Positions 26,945 through 34,875 of a stretch of 64,000 nucleotides of DNA are shown piece by piece. Numbering within the stretch: the first letter of the stretch is position 1; the number at the start of each line of letters is the position of its first letter. The DNA is from Moritella dasanensis ArB 0140 (GTDB taxonomy: Bacteria; Pseudomonadota; Gammaproteobacteria; Enterobacterales; Moritellaceae). Both the position numbers and the translations under genes were made by a program. The stretch spans positions 62,001-126,000 of the forward strand of contig NZ_AKXQ01000008.1 of the NCBI RefSeq assembly GCF_000276805.1, written 5' to 3'. Below the pieces are notes generated by a model. That model searched no databases. It was not told the DNA's origin and saw only the letters and a list, made by a program, of their open reading frames with translations.

Positions 26945-28162
26945 ATGACGACTTGGCTTACGATAGGTATTTTATTTACCTTTGCTGCAATTGCATTTGT
27001 GATTTACCGTTGGGGTAATGTGAAATGCGTTGGTGTCACACCTGTGCGTACATTCACCTTTATCGCTATTCTATTTACCTCTGGTTTAGACGTGGGACTG
27101 ATCATGTTCCCGCTGACTGAATTTGCTGGTTATGCAAATCTTGCTGCGAGTCCTGAATACAGCTTTAGTAATCCATTGGCGATTGAATTTGGGTTCTGGG
27201 CATTCTTAATTTGGGCATTTTACTTTTTAACGTGTTTCTACTTTTGCGTTATTGAACCAAGAGTTAAATTCTTTGAGATCCCACTGATCAAATTCATCAA
27301 TAACTTTATCATTATCGGTACGTGTGCCTTTACTGCTTACTTGTTGTTGACTAATTTACCTTGGTATTTACCTGAATTAGGCGATGGTGAAACGATAGTG
27401 GGTAGCTTCTACCTGATTGTGTTCTTAGTGATTGCTGCGGCGGTTTACTCAAGCACCAGTATTCGTTATGTACGTATCCTCAGTTTAGCCAGTACTTGGT
27501 TGTTCTTAGGTCTTATCGTCCTAATGTGGGCGGGTGCGTTCTTATCTGAAGGTTCAAGCGTCAGTGAATTCACCAAGACGTTTGCTTTGATTGGCGATTA
27601 CTTTGGTAACTTGCATCACTTTGTTTTACCGATGAATGATTACCACGAATTTTACTTATTCTGGTGGTTCTCGTGGAGCATCATGATTGGTCAATTCACA
27701 TCACGCTTTGTTGGCGGCATGAAGACGTATCAAGTACTGATTGCAATGATGGTATTCCCGTCTATCCCAATCGCAGTATGGTTCTCGGTACTTTACTATT
27801 ATAGCGTTAATGAAATCGCGACAACGGGTTTCTATAACCTAGCGATGATATTAGTGGGCGTCACCTTTGTGATTAACTCGCTGGATTCATTGGTACGACT
27901 TTATACTGATAATTTAAACCTTACCGTAGAACGTTTTGGTAAGGCTAAATACATCATAGGCAACGTGGTCTTAATGAGTTGTTTGACATTATTGTTCAAA
28001 CTCGATTTCTTACAAATCCAGTGGGTTGGTGCATTAGCAATCGCACTTATTCTGGGCTGTTTCGTGTATATACTCGCGAAAAAATATCCGCAGGTTGCGG
28101 CTATTGAGCATTCGCCAAAAGAAAACGAAATCGACTTTAATAAGATTGAGTTGGCTAACTAG
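26945..28162 (+). CDS. Short BCCT-like membrane transporter
   Basis: A 405-residue inner-membrane protein with about 10 hydrophobic segments. Two regions recall BCCT choline/betaine transporters. LFTSGLDVGLIMFPLTEFAGYAN resembles the glycine-rich GIGIGLxFxGxAEP segment. FYLFWWFSWSIMIGQFTSRFVGGMKT resembles the WWxxWxPFxGxFxARxSRGRT signature. Typical BCCTs have 500-700 residues and 12 helices; here the N-terminal two helices appear absent and key Gly/Trp positions diverge. It probably moves choline, betaine or a related quaternary amine, as its place between betIBA and proXWV suggests. GGAGTTTAAACA precedes the ATG. Substrate and mechanism are inferred. Confidence 0.75.
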   Translation: MTTWLTIGILFTFAAIAFVIYRWGNVKCVGVTPVRTFTFIAILFTSGLDVGLIMFPLTEFAGYANLAASPEYSFSNPLAIEFGFWAFLIWAFYFLTCFYFCVIEPRVKFFEIPLIKFINNFIIIGTCAFTAYLLLTNLPWYLPELGDGETIVGSFYLIVFLVIAAAVYSSTSIRYVRILSLASTWLFLGLIVLMWAGAFLSEGSSVSEFTKTFALIGDYFGNLHHFVLPMNDYHEFYLFWWFSWSIMIGQFTSRFVGGMKTYQVLIAMMVFPSIPIAVWFSVLYYYSVNEIATTGFYNLAMILVGVTFVINSLDSLVRLYTDNLNLTVERFGKAKYIIGNVVLMSCLTLLFKLDFLQIQWVGALAIALILGCFVYILAKKYPQVAAIEHSPKENEIDFNKIELAN

Positions 28163-28277
28163 TACATAAATAGTGCCTATTTTGGTAACACGTAAAATAA
28201 CGTGTAGGCGTTATTTTATGTTTTTTATATTTGCAGTGTGAGTCGGGTTAATTTCTGTTATTGTTGCGGAAAATGAA

Positions 28278-28315
28278 CTGTTATCCATTCGGTTATCTGT
28301 TATCTATTCGGTTAT
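28278..28315 (+). repeat. Two tandem 19-bp repeats before the MarR gene
   Basis: Units 28278-28296 and 28297-28315 (CTGTTATC then C/T, ATTCGGTTAT) are adjacent and differ at one base. The second unit ends 17 bp before the MarR start codon, so the array covers the 5' leader or promoter. Either a regulator binds it in two direct half-turn-spaced sites or it is a recent duplication. Confidence 0.8.
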
Positions 28316-28332
28316 CAATTTAGGCTATATTT

Positions 28333-28809
28333 ATGGAAAAGTACGAAGAGCTATTAGTGTCATTACGCCGTGTTATTAGGGCTATTGATATACATTCTCG
28401 CCAGTTGAATAAACAATCAGGCTTAACCGGCCCTCAGCTTATGGTCATGCAAAATATTGCCTTGCTTGATGCGCCGTTAGCAAAAGACATTGCCAAAGAG
28501 ATCGCGCTCAGCGCCGCGACAGTGACAACCATTATCGACCGACTTGAAAGTCGAAATTTGGTGGTCAGAACGCGCAGTAAAACCGATAAACGTAAAGTGC
28601 ACTTATCATTGAGTGATGCAGGAAAGACGCTATTAAGCAGTTCACCTAAACCACTGCAAGAGCATTTTATTACCCGTTATCAGAATCTTGAAGAATGGGA
28701 ACAGAGCCAACTATTATCATCTGTCGAACGTATTGCATCTATGATGGATGCGGAAAAACTAGATGCTGCACCGGTACTATTAGTTGGCCAAATACAGGCC
28801 GAAGAGTAA
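28333..28809 (+). CDS. MarR-family regulator, CosR/EctR-like
   Basis: A 158-residue winged-helix regulator. The recognition region is LAKDIAKEIALSAATVTTIIDRLESRNLVVRTRSKTDKRKVHLSLSDAG (about 51-99), with the wing DKRKVHLSLS. Its location between the betaine genes and proXWV matches the salt-responsive MarR proteins CosR (Vibrio) and EctR, which control compatible-solute genes; I infer this identity from context and general likeness only. It is probably monocistronic or co-transcribed with the transporter at low level. The 19-bp tandem repeats just upstream are candidate autoregulatory sites. Confidence 0.8.
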   Translation: MEKYEELLVSLRRVIRAIDIHSRQLNKQSGLTGPQLMVMQNIALLDAPLAKDIAKEIALSAATVTTIIDRLESRNLVVRTRSKTDKRKVHLSLSDAGKTLLSSSPKPLQEHFITRYQNLEEWEQSQLLSSVERIASMMDAEKLDAAPVLLVGQIQAEE

Positions 28810-28984
28810 TGTAATTACTTGACTTATTTTACCCTATTTTAACTATTATTTATAAATACTTACCGTGAATATTTTTACGAAACTTGTATGGATGTTTACG
28901 GTTTTTGGTACTTATTTAAGCTTTTAGCAGCAATTTACTGTAGTATTGCTGATACTTCATAACAATAATAAGGATATTATTAAT

Positions 28985-29989
28985 ATGCGGAAGACTTTCG
29001 CTACGACCCTACTTATCGCTTCAACCTCTCTTTCTACCTTCGCTAATGCAAGTGAATGCGGCTCTGTTACCATTGCTGACATGAGCTGGAATTCAGCTAC
29101 CTTAATCGCCAATATTGACCGCTTTATTTTAGAGCATGGTTTTGACTGTGATGCCGAACTTGTCCCTGGTGATACCATGGCAACGGGTACGGCGATGATT
29201 GAAAAAGGTCAGCCTGATGTAGCCCCAGAATTCTGGAGTAATGCCATGAAACCAGCACTTGATAAAGGTGTTGCAGAAGGGCGAATTCGTTATGCTGGCG
29301 CGACACTTTCAGATGGTGGTGAAGAAGGCTTTTGGGTTCCTGCCTATATGGTTGAAAAAGATCCGAGTTTAGCAACGATTGCTGGTATTAAAGCCAATGC
29401 TAAATTGTTTAAACACCCTGAAGACCCAGAAAAATCAGCCTTTATGATTTGTCCATCGGGTTGGAATTGTCAAATTACTACCACTAATCTTTATGAAGCG
29501 TTAAACCTTGCTGATGATGGCTTTGATATGATTGATCCAGGTTCCGGTGCTGGTTTATCGGGTTCTATCGCTAAAGCGTATGAACGCAAAGAAGCTTGGT
29601 TTGGTTATTATTGGGCACCAACCGCTGTATTGGGTAAATACAATATGGTGAAAGTTGACTTTGGTACTGGCATCGATGAAAAACACTTTAAAGAGTGTAT
29701 TACGCAAGAAGATTGTTTAGATCCTAAAGCGACGATGTTCCCACCTTCAGCTGTCGATACTGTTGTCACAGAAACATTTGCGGCAAAAGCACCTGAAGCT
29801 CTGGCTTATCTTAACGCCCGTTCATTTAAGAATGCCCAGATGAATGAATTACTTGCTTGGATGGAAGATGAGCAAGCTGACGGTGAATACAGTGTTGAAC
29901 ACTTTATTACTAACTATGAAGATACCTGGTCACAATGGGTTGATTCTGCTACCGCGCAAAAAATCAAGAAAGCAGTCTTAGCACTATAG
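28985..29989 (+). CDS. proX: Glycine betaine/choline-binding protein ProX
   Basis: Periplasmic substrate-binding protein of a proline-betaine/choline ABC importer, 334 residues. A signal peptide ends ...STFANA; I chose the ATG at 28985 (AAGGAT upstream) because it directly precedes that peptide. The OpuAC fold shows in SVTIADMSWNSATLIANIDRFILEHGFDC and PDVAPEFWSNA. Aromatic residues of the cation cage are likely among the tryptophans of EGFWVPAYM, CPSGWNCQ and AWFGYYWAPTA. First gene of proXWV. A terminator-like hairpin after it should leave more ProX than ProW/ProV mRNA. Confidence 0.92.
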   Translation: MRKTFATTLLIASTSLSTFANASECGSVTIADMSWNSATLIANIDRFILEHGFDCDAELVPGDTMATGTAMIEKGQPDVAPEFWSNAMKPALDKGVAEGRIRYAGATLSDGGEEGFWVPAYMVEKDPSLATIAGIKANAKLFKHPEDPEKSAFMICPSGWNCQITTTNLYEALNLADDGFDMIDPGSGAGLSGSIAKAYERKEAWFGYYWAPTAVLGKYNMVKVDFGTGIDEKHFKECITQEDCLDPKATMFPPSAVDTVVTETFAAKAPEALAYLNARSFKNAQMNELLAWMEDEQADGEYSVEHFITNYEDTWSQWVDSATAQKIKKAVLAL

Positions 29990-30064
29990 CCTTTCACTAT
30001 ACCCATGTTACAGCAGTATGCGATTGTACAGTTACAGTTGCATTTGCAGTAGCTGGGTATATAT

Positions 30065-30088
30065 AGCCCGAGCGATTCGGGCTTTTTC
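30065..30088 (+). terminator. Intra-operon terminator between proX and proW
   Basis: AGCCCGA / TCGGGCT stem (7 bp, 5-nt loop) followed by TTTT, only 19 bp before the proW start. Its strength and position point to partial termination that keeps binding-protein mRNA in excess over the membrane components. Confidence 0.85.
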
Positions 30089-30106
30089 ATCTTAGGAAAT
30101 AAAAAT

Positions 30107-30997
30107 ATGTCAGACAGTTCATGGCTTTCGGAAATACCGCAGCTAGATCGTCACCAATTACTGGATATCAGAAAAACATTGGATGGCGCATATCGCAGTT
30201 TTTCGCGTGAATACGGTGATAATATTGAAGCGTTTTTTGATCCCTTACTTACTTTTCTCATTTGGTTCGAAAAATTATTACTTGGCAGCCCTTGGTGGTT
30301 AGTGGTTGCTGTATTAGCGGTATTTGCTTACGCAGCTAGCCGCTCTTGGAAATTAACCGTAGGCGTTGCCGTTGCCTTTTTCCTCATCGGCTTCTTTGGT
30401 ATGTGGGACAACACCATGCGTACCATGAGTATTATTCTGGTCTCTACCTTACTCGCCATTCTTATTGGTATTCCGATTGGGATCGCGATGTCGCGCTCTG
30501 ATCGTGTGCAGTCAACAGTAACCCCCGTGCTCGATATTATGCAAACCATGCCAGCCTTTGTATATTTGATCCCTGTGGTGATGTTATTAGGTATTGGTAA
30601 AATTCCGGGTGTGATTGCGGTTATTATTTACGCCGTGCCGCCGGTGATCCGCCTCACTAACTTAGGTATACGTCTTGTTGACAAAGAAGTATTAGAGGCC
30701 GCTACTGCTTATGGTGCGAGTCCTACGCAACGTTTATTTGGCGTGCAGTTACCCTTGGCCATGCCTAATATTATGGCGGGTATCAATCAGACGATTATGA
30801 TGGCGCTAGCGATGGTTGTTATCGCGTCAATGATTGGTGTGAAAGGTTTAGGTCAACCGGTATTAAAATCAATTACCAATCAATATTTCACCCTTGGCTT
30901 GATGAATGGTTTAGCGATTGTGGCATTAGCGATTATCTTTGATCGGATCTCGCAAAGCTACGCAAAACGTACACTGCAAAACTTAGGAGGGCACTAA
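30107..30997 (+). CDS. proW: Betaine/choline ABC transporter permease ProW
   Basis: Inner-membrane permease of 296 residues, with an N-terminal cytoplasmic/amphipathic section (about 1-55) then 6-7 helices. The BPD_transp_1 fold includes the EAA-type loop VDKEVLEAATAYGASPTQRLFGVQLPLAMPNIMAGINQTI (about 190-230), which contacts ProV. TMRTMSIILVSTLLAILIGIPIGIAMSRS is also typical of OpuAB/ProW. TAGGAAAT precedes the ATG. proV follows 1 bp after the stop. Confidence 0.94.
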   Translation: MSDSSWLSEIPQLDRHQLLDIRKTLDGAYRSFSREYGDNIEAFFDPLLTFLIWFEKLLLGSPWWLVVAVLAVFAYAASRSWKLTVGVAVAFFLIGFFGMWDNTMRTMSIILVSTLLAILIGIPIGIAMSRSDRVQSTVTPVLDIMQTMPAFVYLIPVVMLLGIGKIPGVIAVIIYAVPPVIRLTNLGIRLVDKEVLEAATAYGASPTQRLFGVQLPLAMPNIMAGINQTIMMALAMVVIASMIGVKGLGQPVLKSITNQYFTLGLMNGLAIVALAIIFDRISQSYAKRTLQNLGGH

Positions 30998-30998
30998 T

Positions 30999-32285
30999 AT
31001 GAATTCGCATAAAAATAGCCGTTCAAATGAAAGTAGCAGTTCGGATGACACTCATTGTCCGAATAAAAGTAAAACACCATTAATTCGCATTAAGAATTTA
31101 TATAAAATTTTTGGTAAAGACGAAAAAAAGATCCTTGAACAAGTTAAAGCGGGTAAATCAAAAGATGAAATCCTAGCAGAGACTGGCCATACAGTTGGTT
31201 TATCGAATATTAATCTGGATGTTTATCCGGGCGAGATATTCGTGATCATGGGCTTGTCTGGTTCAGGTAAATCAACCTTGATCCGCCATTTTAATCGCTT
31301 GATAGAACCAACTGCCGGTGAAATCGAAGTGGCGGGCAGCGATGTGATGCAGCTATCGAGTAAAGACCTGCAAGATTTCCGTCGTAACAAAATGTCGATG
31401 GTATTCCAACGTTTTGGACTGATGCCACACCGCACCGTATTAGAAAATATTGGTTATGGCTTGCAAGTGCAGGGCGTTAAAAAAGCTGAAATAAAGCAGA
31501 AAGCAACGCAGTGGTTAGAAACGGTAGGACTTGACGGTTATGCTAATCAATATCCAGGACAACTGTCTGGTGGTCAACAGCAACGTGTTGGTTTAGCCCG
31601 CGCACTGTGTACCGATGCTGATATTCTGTTAATGGATGAAGCATTTTCAGCATTGGATCCGCTGATCCGCAGCGAAATGCAAGATCAGCTGATTGAACTG
31701 CAAGAAAAACTGCATAAAACCATTGTCTTTATTACCCATGATCTTGATGAAGCATTACGCTTAGGCGATCGCATTGCTATTTTACGTGATGGGGTATTAG
31801 TGCAACAAGGTACGCCGGTTGATATTCTACTTAACCCGGTCGATGACTACGTTGAAGCCTTTGTTAAAGATGTAAACCGCGCCCGTGCATTGACTGTTGA
31901 AACGGTCATGCAACCGCAAATTTGCCGTATTTCGGCCGAGACAATCGGTGAAGCGGTATTACAAATGCGTAAATCAAAAGAAGATTTCGGCTACGTGGTT
32001 AACAAAGATGGTTATCAAGGGGTTATCACTCAAGATACCTTGGATAACGTCGAAACAAGTGATTACAGTAATGTCCTTGATGCCTCTTTATTAGAGGATG
32101 TACCTGCGGTACAAAGTGATGCGTTAATCGAAACCGTTATTCCTGAAATGCTGGATAATATATTGCCATTACCGGTATTAAACGAAGATGGTGAAGTCGA
32201 GGGTAACCTATGCCGTTCTACACTGGCCGATGTATTAAGTGATCAGCCTAGTTCGGAAGAAGATAAGAAATCAACGTATGCTTAA
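30999..32285 (+). CDS. proV: Betaine/choline ABC transporter ATPase ProV
   Basis: ATPase of 428 residues driving ProXW. The ProV/OpuAA-specific N-terminal region (IFGKDEKKILEQVKAGKSKDEIL) is followed by Walker A GLSGSGKST (about 84-92), signature LSGGQQQRVGLARAL, Walker B ILLMDEAFSALD and the switch His in FITHDLDEA. A C-terminal tandem CBS module (about 285-410) is the site where ionic strength or nucleotides modulate activity in this family. The first 30 residues are Ser/Asn-rich and variable. GGAGGG just before the start codon is a strong ribosome-binding site inside the proW 3' end. Confidence 0.94.
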   Translation: MNSHKNSRSNESSSSDDTHCPNKSKTPLIRIKNLYKIFGKDEKKILEQVKAGKSKDEILAETGHTVGLSNINLDVYPGEIFVIMGLSGSGKSTLIRHFNRLIEPTAGEIEVAGSDVMQLSSKDLQDFRRNKMSMVFQRFGLMPHRTVLENIGYGLQVQGVKKAEIKQKATQWLETVGLDGYANQYPGQLSGGQQQRVGLARALCTDADILLMDEAFSALDPLIRSEMQDQLIELQEKLHKTIVFITHDLDEALRLGDRIAILRDGVLVQQGTPVDILLNPVDDYVEAFVKDVNRARALTVETVMQPQICRISAETIGEAVLQMRKSKEDFGYVVNKDGYQGVITQDTLDNVETSDYSNVLDASLLEDVPAVQSDALIETVIPEMLDNILPLPVLNEDGEVEGNLCRSTLADVLSDQPSSEEDKKSTYA

Positions 32286-32340
32286 TACGATGTCATGATG
32301 ATGTTGTATTGCTCGCATAGTTCGTAAGCTAAGTATAAAA

Positions 32341-32374
32341 ATGCCTATTATCGCAAGTCTGAGGTAATAGGCAT
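32341..32374. terminator. Hairpin after proV
   Basis: ATGCCTATTA / TAATAGGCAT form a perfect 10-bp stem with a 14-nt loop, 55 bp after the proV stop. The A-run lies upstream, so it would read as a proper terminator on the minus strand. On the + strand it is a 3'-end hairpin with weak U-content. Confidence 0.6.
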
Positions 32375-32416
32375 TAAGTACTGAAGCTATCAATAAATGA
32401 GTAACACTAACAACAA

Positions 32417-32430
32417 TTGATCAACATCAA
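32417..32430. promoter_or_regulatory. FNR/DNR-type site upstream of nosR
   Basis: TTGATCAACATCAA is an exact match to the FNR-family consensus TTGAT-N4-ATCAA, extended by flanking AA/TT. It lies 144 bp before the nosR start codon. A second, degenerate dyad (TTGAC TAAA GTCAT) is at 32477-32490. Control by oxygen (FNR) and/or nitric oxide (DNR/NNR), as in other nos clusters, is inferred. Confidence 0.82.
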
Positions 32431-32574
32431 TTAACATGAATGTATTTTATTAAATGATGAAGATGTTAATGGGTAATTGACTAAAGTCATTCGCTAGTGT
32501 TAACGGACTATTTACTATACTCCTAATGGACAGCAACTTATTCCTCATGAGTTGCAAATTAGGGGACGATTATT

Positions 32575-34761
32575 GTGGTTAGTTTTAACTCTTTAGTGAA
32601 TAAAAAAACTATATTTCAGCAAGGCCTTTTTAAGCAAGGAGCCTTAGCGGTTATCACTATACTGCTGTTGATGGTCACTTTTTTTATTCCGTCAAGTTAT
32701 GCGTTATTTGTTAGTCCCCCGAAAGATCCTATGCCGTTTATTCAGGCGCAATTCCCCGATGCCACTGCGATTTCGGATAAAACCCCAACCAAAGTCGGTG
32801 GTTATCCTATCTGGACAGTGCGCAAAAACGATGAAGTTTTAGGTTATGCTTTTGAAACCAACGATATCGCTAAGATCCCAGCTTATTCTGGTGAACCGGT
32901 CAATATGCTGGTGGTTATCGATCCCCAAGGTGCTTACCTTACGGCAAAAGTATTAGAACATCATGAACCGATTATTCTTGCCGGTATTCCAGAGAGCAAG
33001 TTATGGGCTTTCACCGATCAATATACCGGTTTATCCGTGCGCGATAGATTAAAGGTCGGTGGTAATAAGAACGAAGGCTACGTTGCCATTGATGGTCTTT
33101 CCGGCGCTACCGTTACCGTGATGGTGATGAATGTTGGTATTACCAAAGCGGCAAAAAAAGTTGCGCAAGCGCTGGCTATTATAGAAAAATCGAATGGCAT
33201 AATTCAGCCTATCTCAACCATTAAAACGGAAGTATTCAGCGACGCTAATTGGACTCAACTTACTGGCGATGGCTCTATTCGTAAGTTATATCTAGATCGT
33301 AACGCGGTTGATGACAGTTTTGTAGGGACTGCGGCCGAGCATGTCGATGAAGCCAGTGCTGATGAAAAACAAGACATGTTTGCCGAGATCTATTACACCC
33401 TTGTTGATATTCCCACCATAGGTAAAAATTTATTTAGTGCGGCTGACTATAAATGGTTAACTGATCCCCTCAAACCAGGTGAACATTTGGTCGGGGTATT
33501 TGGTAACGGTTACTCATTTAAAGGTTCGGGTTATGTACGCGGCGGTATTTTTGACCGAATTCAAGTCCATCAGCAAGACAATGCTATTTCATTTCGAGAC
33601 TTACAACATGAGCGGGTGACCGATATATTCATTGCTGGCGCGCCAACGTTCAAAGAAATGTCAGTATTTAAAATCGAAGCGCATCACGAGTTTGATCCCG
33701 GCGCTGAATGGGCGTTCGAGTTGTTAGTTCGTCGTCAAACCGGCCCCGTCGATAGCTTATTTAACAGCTTTAAAGGCCAGTATGCCATGCTGGACAAATA
33801 TGTTGATACCCCGCCTGCAATTATGCCTGAACCCGAATTAACCCTGACTCAGCAAGTCTGGCAGGACAAAAATGTTGAGGTAGTGATCCTGATTACTTTG
33901 TTGATCTTACTATTACTTATCTTATTCTTCCAAGATGTATTGGTTAGACACCCTAAATTTATGCATAACTTACGTCATGGTTTTCTGGTTATCACCGTCG
34001 TATTAATCGGTTGGTCATGGGGCGGGCAGCTATCCATTGTTAATGTGTTTACCTTTTTACAAGCGCTGATGCATGACTTTTCATGGGATCTATTTTTGCT
34101 TGACCCGGTTATCTTTATTTTATGGTGCGCAGCGGCTGTCACTATGCTGTTGTGGGGACGGGCGGTTTATTGTGGCTGGTTATGCCCGTTTGGTGCCTTG
34201 CAAGAACTGGTTAATGTGTTTGGCCGGTTTATTAAATTACCGCAACTGGAATTACCTTATGCCGTGCATGAACGTTTGTGGGCAATCAAATATCTTATCT
34301 TATTGGCTTTGTTTGGCATGTCGCTGGATTCATTAGCGATGGCGGAGCAGTTTGCGGAAATCGAACCGTTTAAAACCACCTTCTTATTAAAATTTGATCG
34401 GGAATGGCCATACATTGCCTGGGCAAGTCTGATGATCTTAACTAGTCTTGTTAATCGCAAAACATTTTGTCGCTATTTATGCCCGTTAGGCGCGGCCTTA
34501 TCTGTGCCGAGTAAACTGAGTTTATTCCAGTGGTTAAAACGCCGTTCTGAATGCGGTCAACCCTGTAAAACATGTGCCAAAGAATGTGAGATCCAAGCGA
34601 TACAGCCAAACGGCGTGATCAACATGCGTGAGTGCCATTACTGTCTGGATTGTCAGGTGACGTATTTCAATGAAGAGAAATGCCCACCATTGAAAAAATT
34701 GGCCAGAAAGAAAAGAAAAATCAGTGATGAGCAAATCATTGCCATTACCAATACGGATTAA
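32575..34761 (+). CDS. nosR: NosR, flavoprotein for N2O reduction
   Basis: Membrane flavo-iron-sulfur protein that supplies electrons to NosZ. 728 residues starting at GTG with AGGGGA about 8 nt upstream. It has an N-terminal anchor (about 18-40), then a periplasmic FMN-binding domain with the flavinylation motif DGLSGAT (Thr179 as FMN-linked residue). Several TM helices follow (about 437-690), with two cytoplasmic CxxxCP motifs (CGWLCPFGALQE, CRYLCPLGAAL). The C-terminal two-cluster ferredoxin region includes CKTCAKECEIQAI and MRECHYCLDCQ. First gene of nosRZDFYL, behind a perfect FNR-type site. Confidence 0.95.
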   Translation: MVSFNSLVNKKTIFQQGLFKQGALAVITILLLMVTFFIPSSYALFVSPPKDPMPFIQAQFPDATAISDKTPTKVGGYPIWTVRKNDEVLGYAFETNDIAKIPAYSGEPVNMLVVIDPQGAYLTAKVLEHHEPIILAGIPESKLWAFTDQYTGLSVRDRLKVGGNKNEGYVAIDGLSGATVTVMVMNVGITKAAKKVAQALAIIEKSNGIIQPISTIKTEVFSDANWTQLTGDGSIRKLYLDRNAVDDSFVGTAAEHVDEASADEKQDMFAEIYYTLVDIPTIGKNLFSAADYKWLTDPLKPGEHLVGVFGNGYSFKGSGYVRGGIFDRIQVHQQDNAISFRDLQHERVTDIFIAGAPTFKEMSVFKIEAHHEFDPGAEWAFELLVRRQTGPVDSLFNSFKGQYAMLDKYVDTPPAIMPEPELTLTQQVWQDKNVEVVILITLLILLLLILFFQDVLVRHPKFMHNLRHGFLVITVVLIGWSWGGQLSIVNVFTFLQALMHDFSWDLFLLDPVIFILWCAAAVTMLLWGRAVYCGWLCPFGALQELVNVFGRFIKLPQLELPYAVHERLWAIKYLILLALFGMSLDSLAMAEQFAEIEPFKTTFLLKFDREWPYIAWASLMILTSLVNRKTFCRYLCPLGAALSVPSKLSLFQWLKRRSECGQPCKTCAKECEIQAIQPNGVINMRECHYCLDCQVTYFNEEKCPPLKKLARKKRKISDEQIIAITNTD

Positions 34762-34875
34762 AGCGCCGCGAATACCGAATAATGAAGACCTAATTCCGAA
34801 AAAGAGTAATGAGCACCGAATAAAGACCAACTAGTCGCATCACAATAAAACAATTTTAATATCACGGAGAGTCTT

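Noticed and set aside
32341-32374. Terminator of a minus-strand transcript after proV
   Set aside because: The A/T asymmetry suits the minus strand, but no minus-strand gene lies to the right within 9 kb, so it is reported only as a hairpin after proV.
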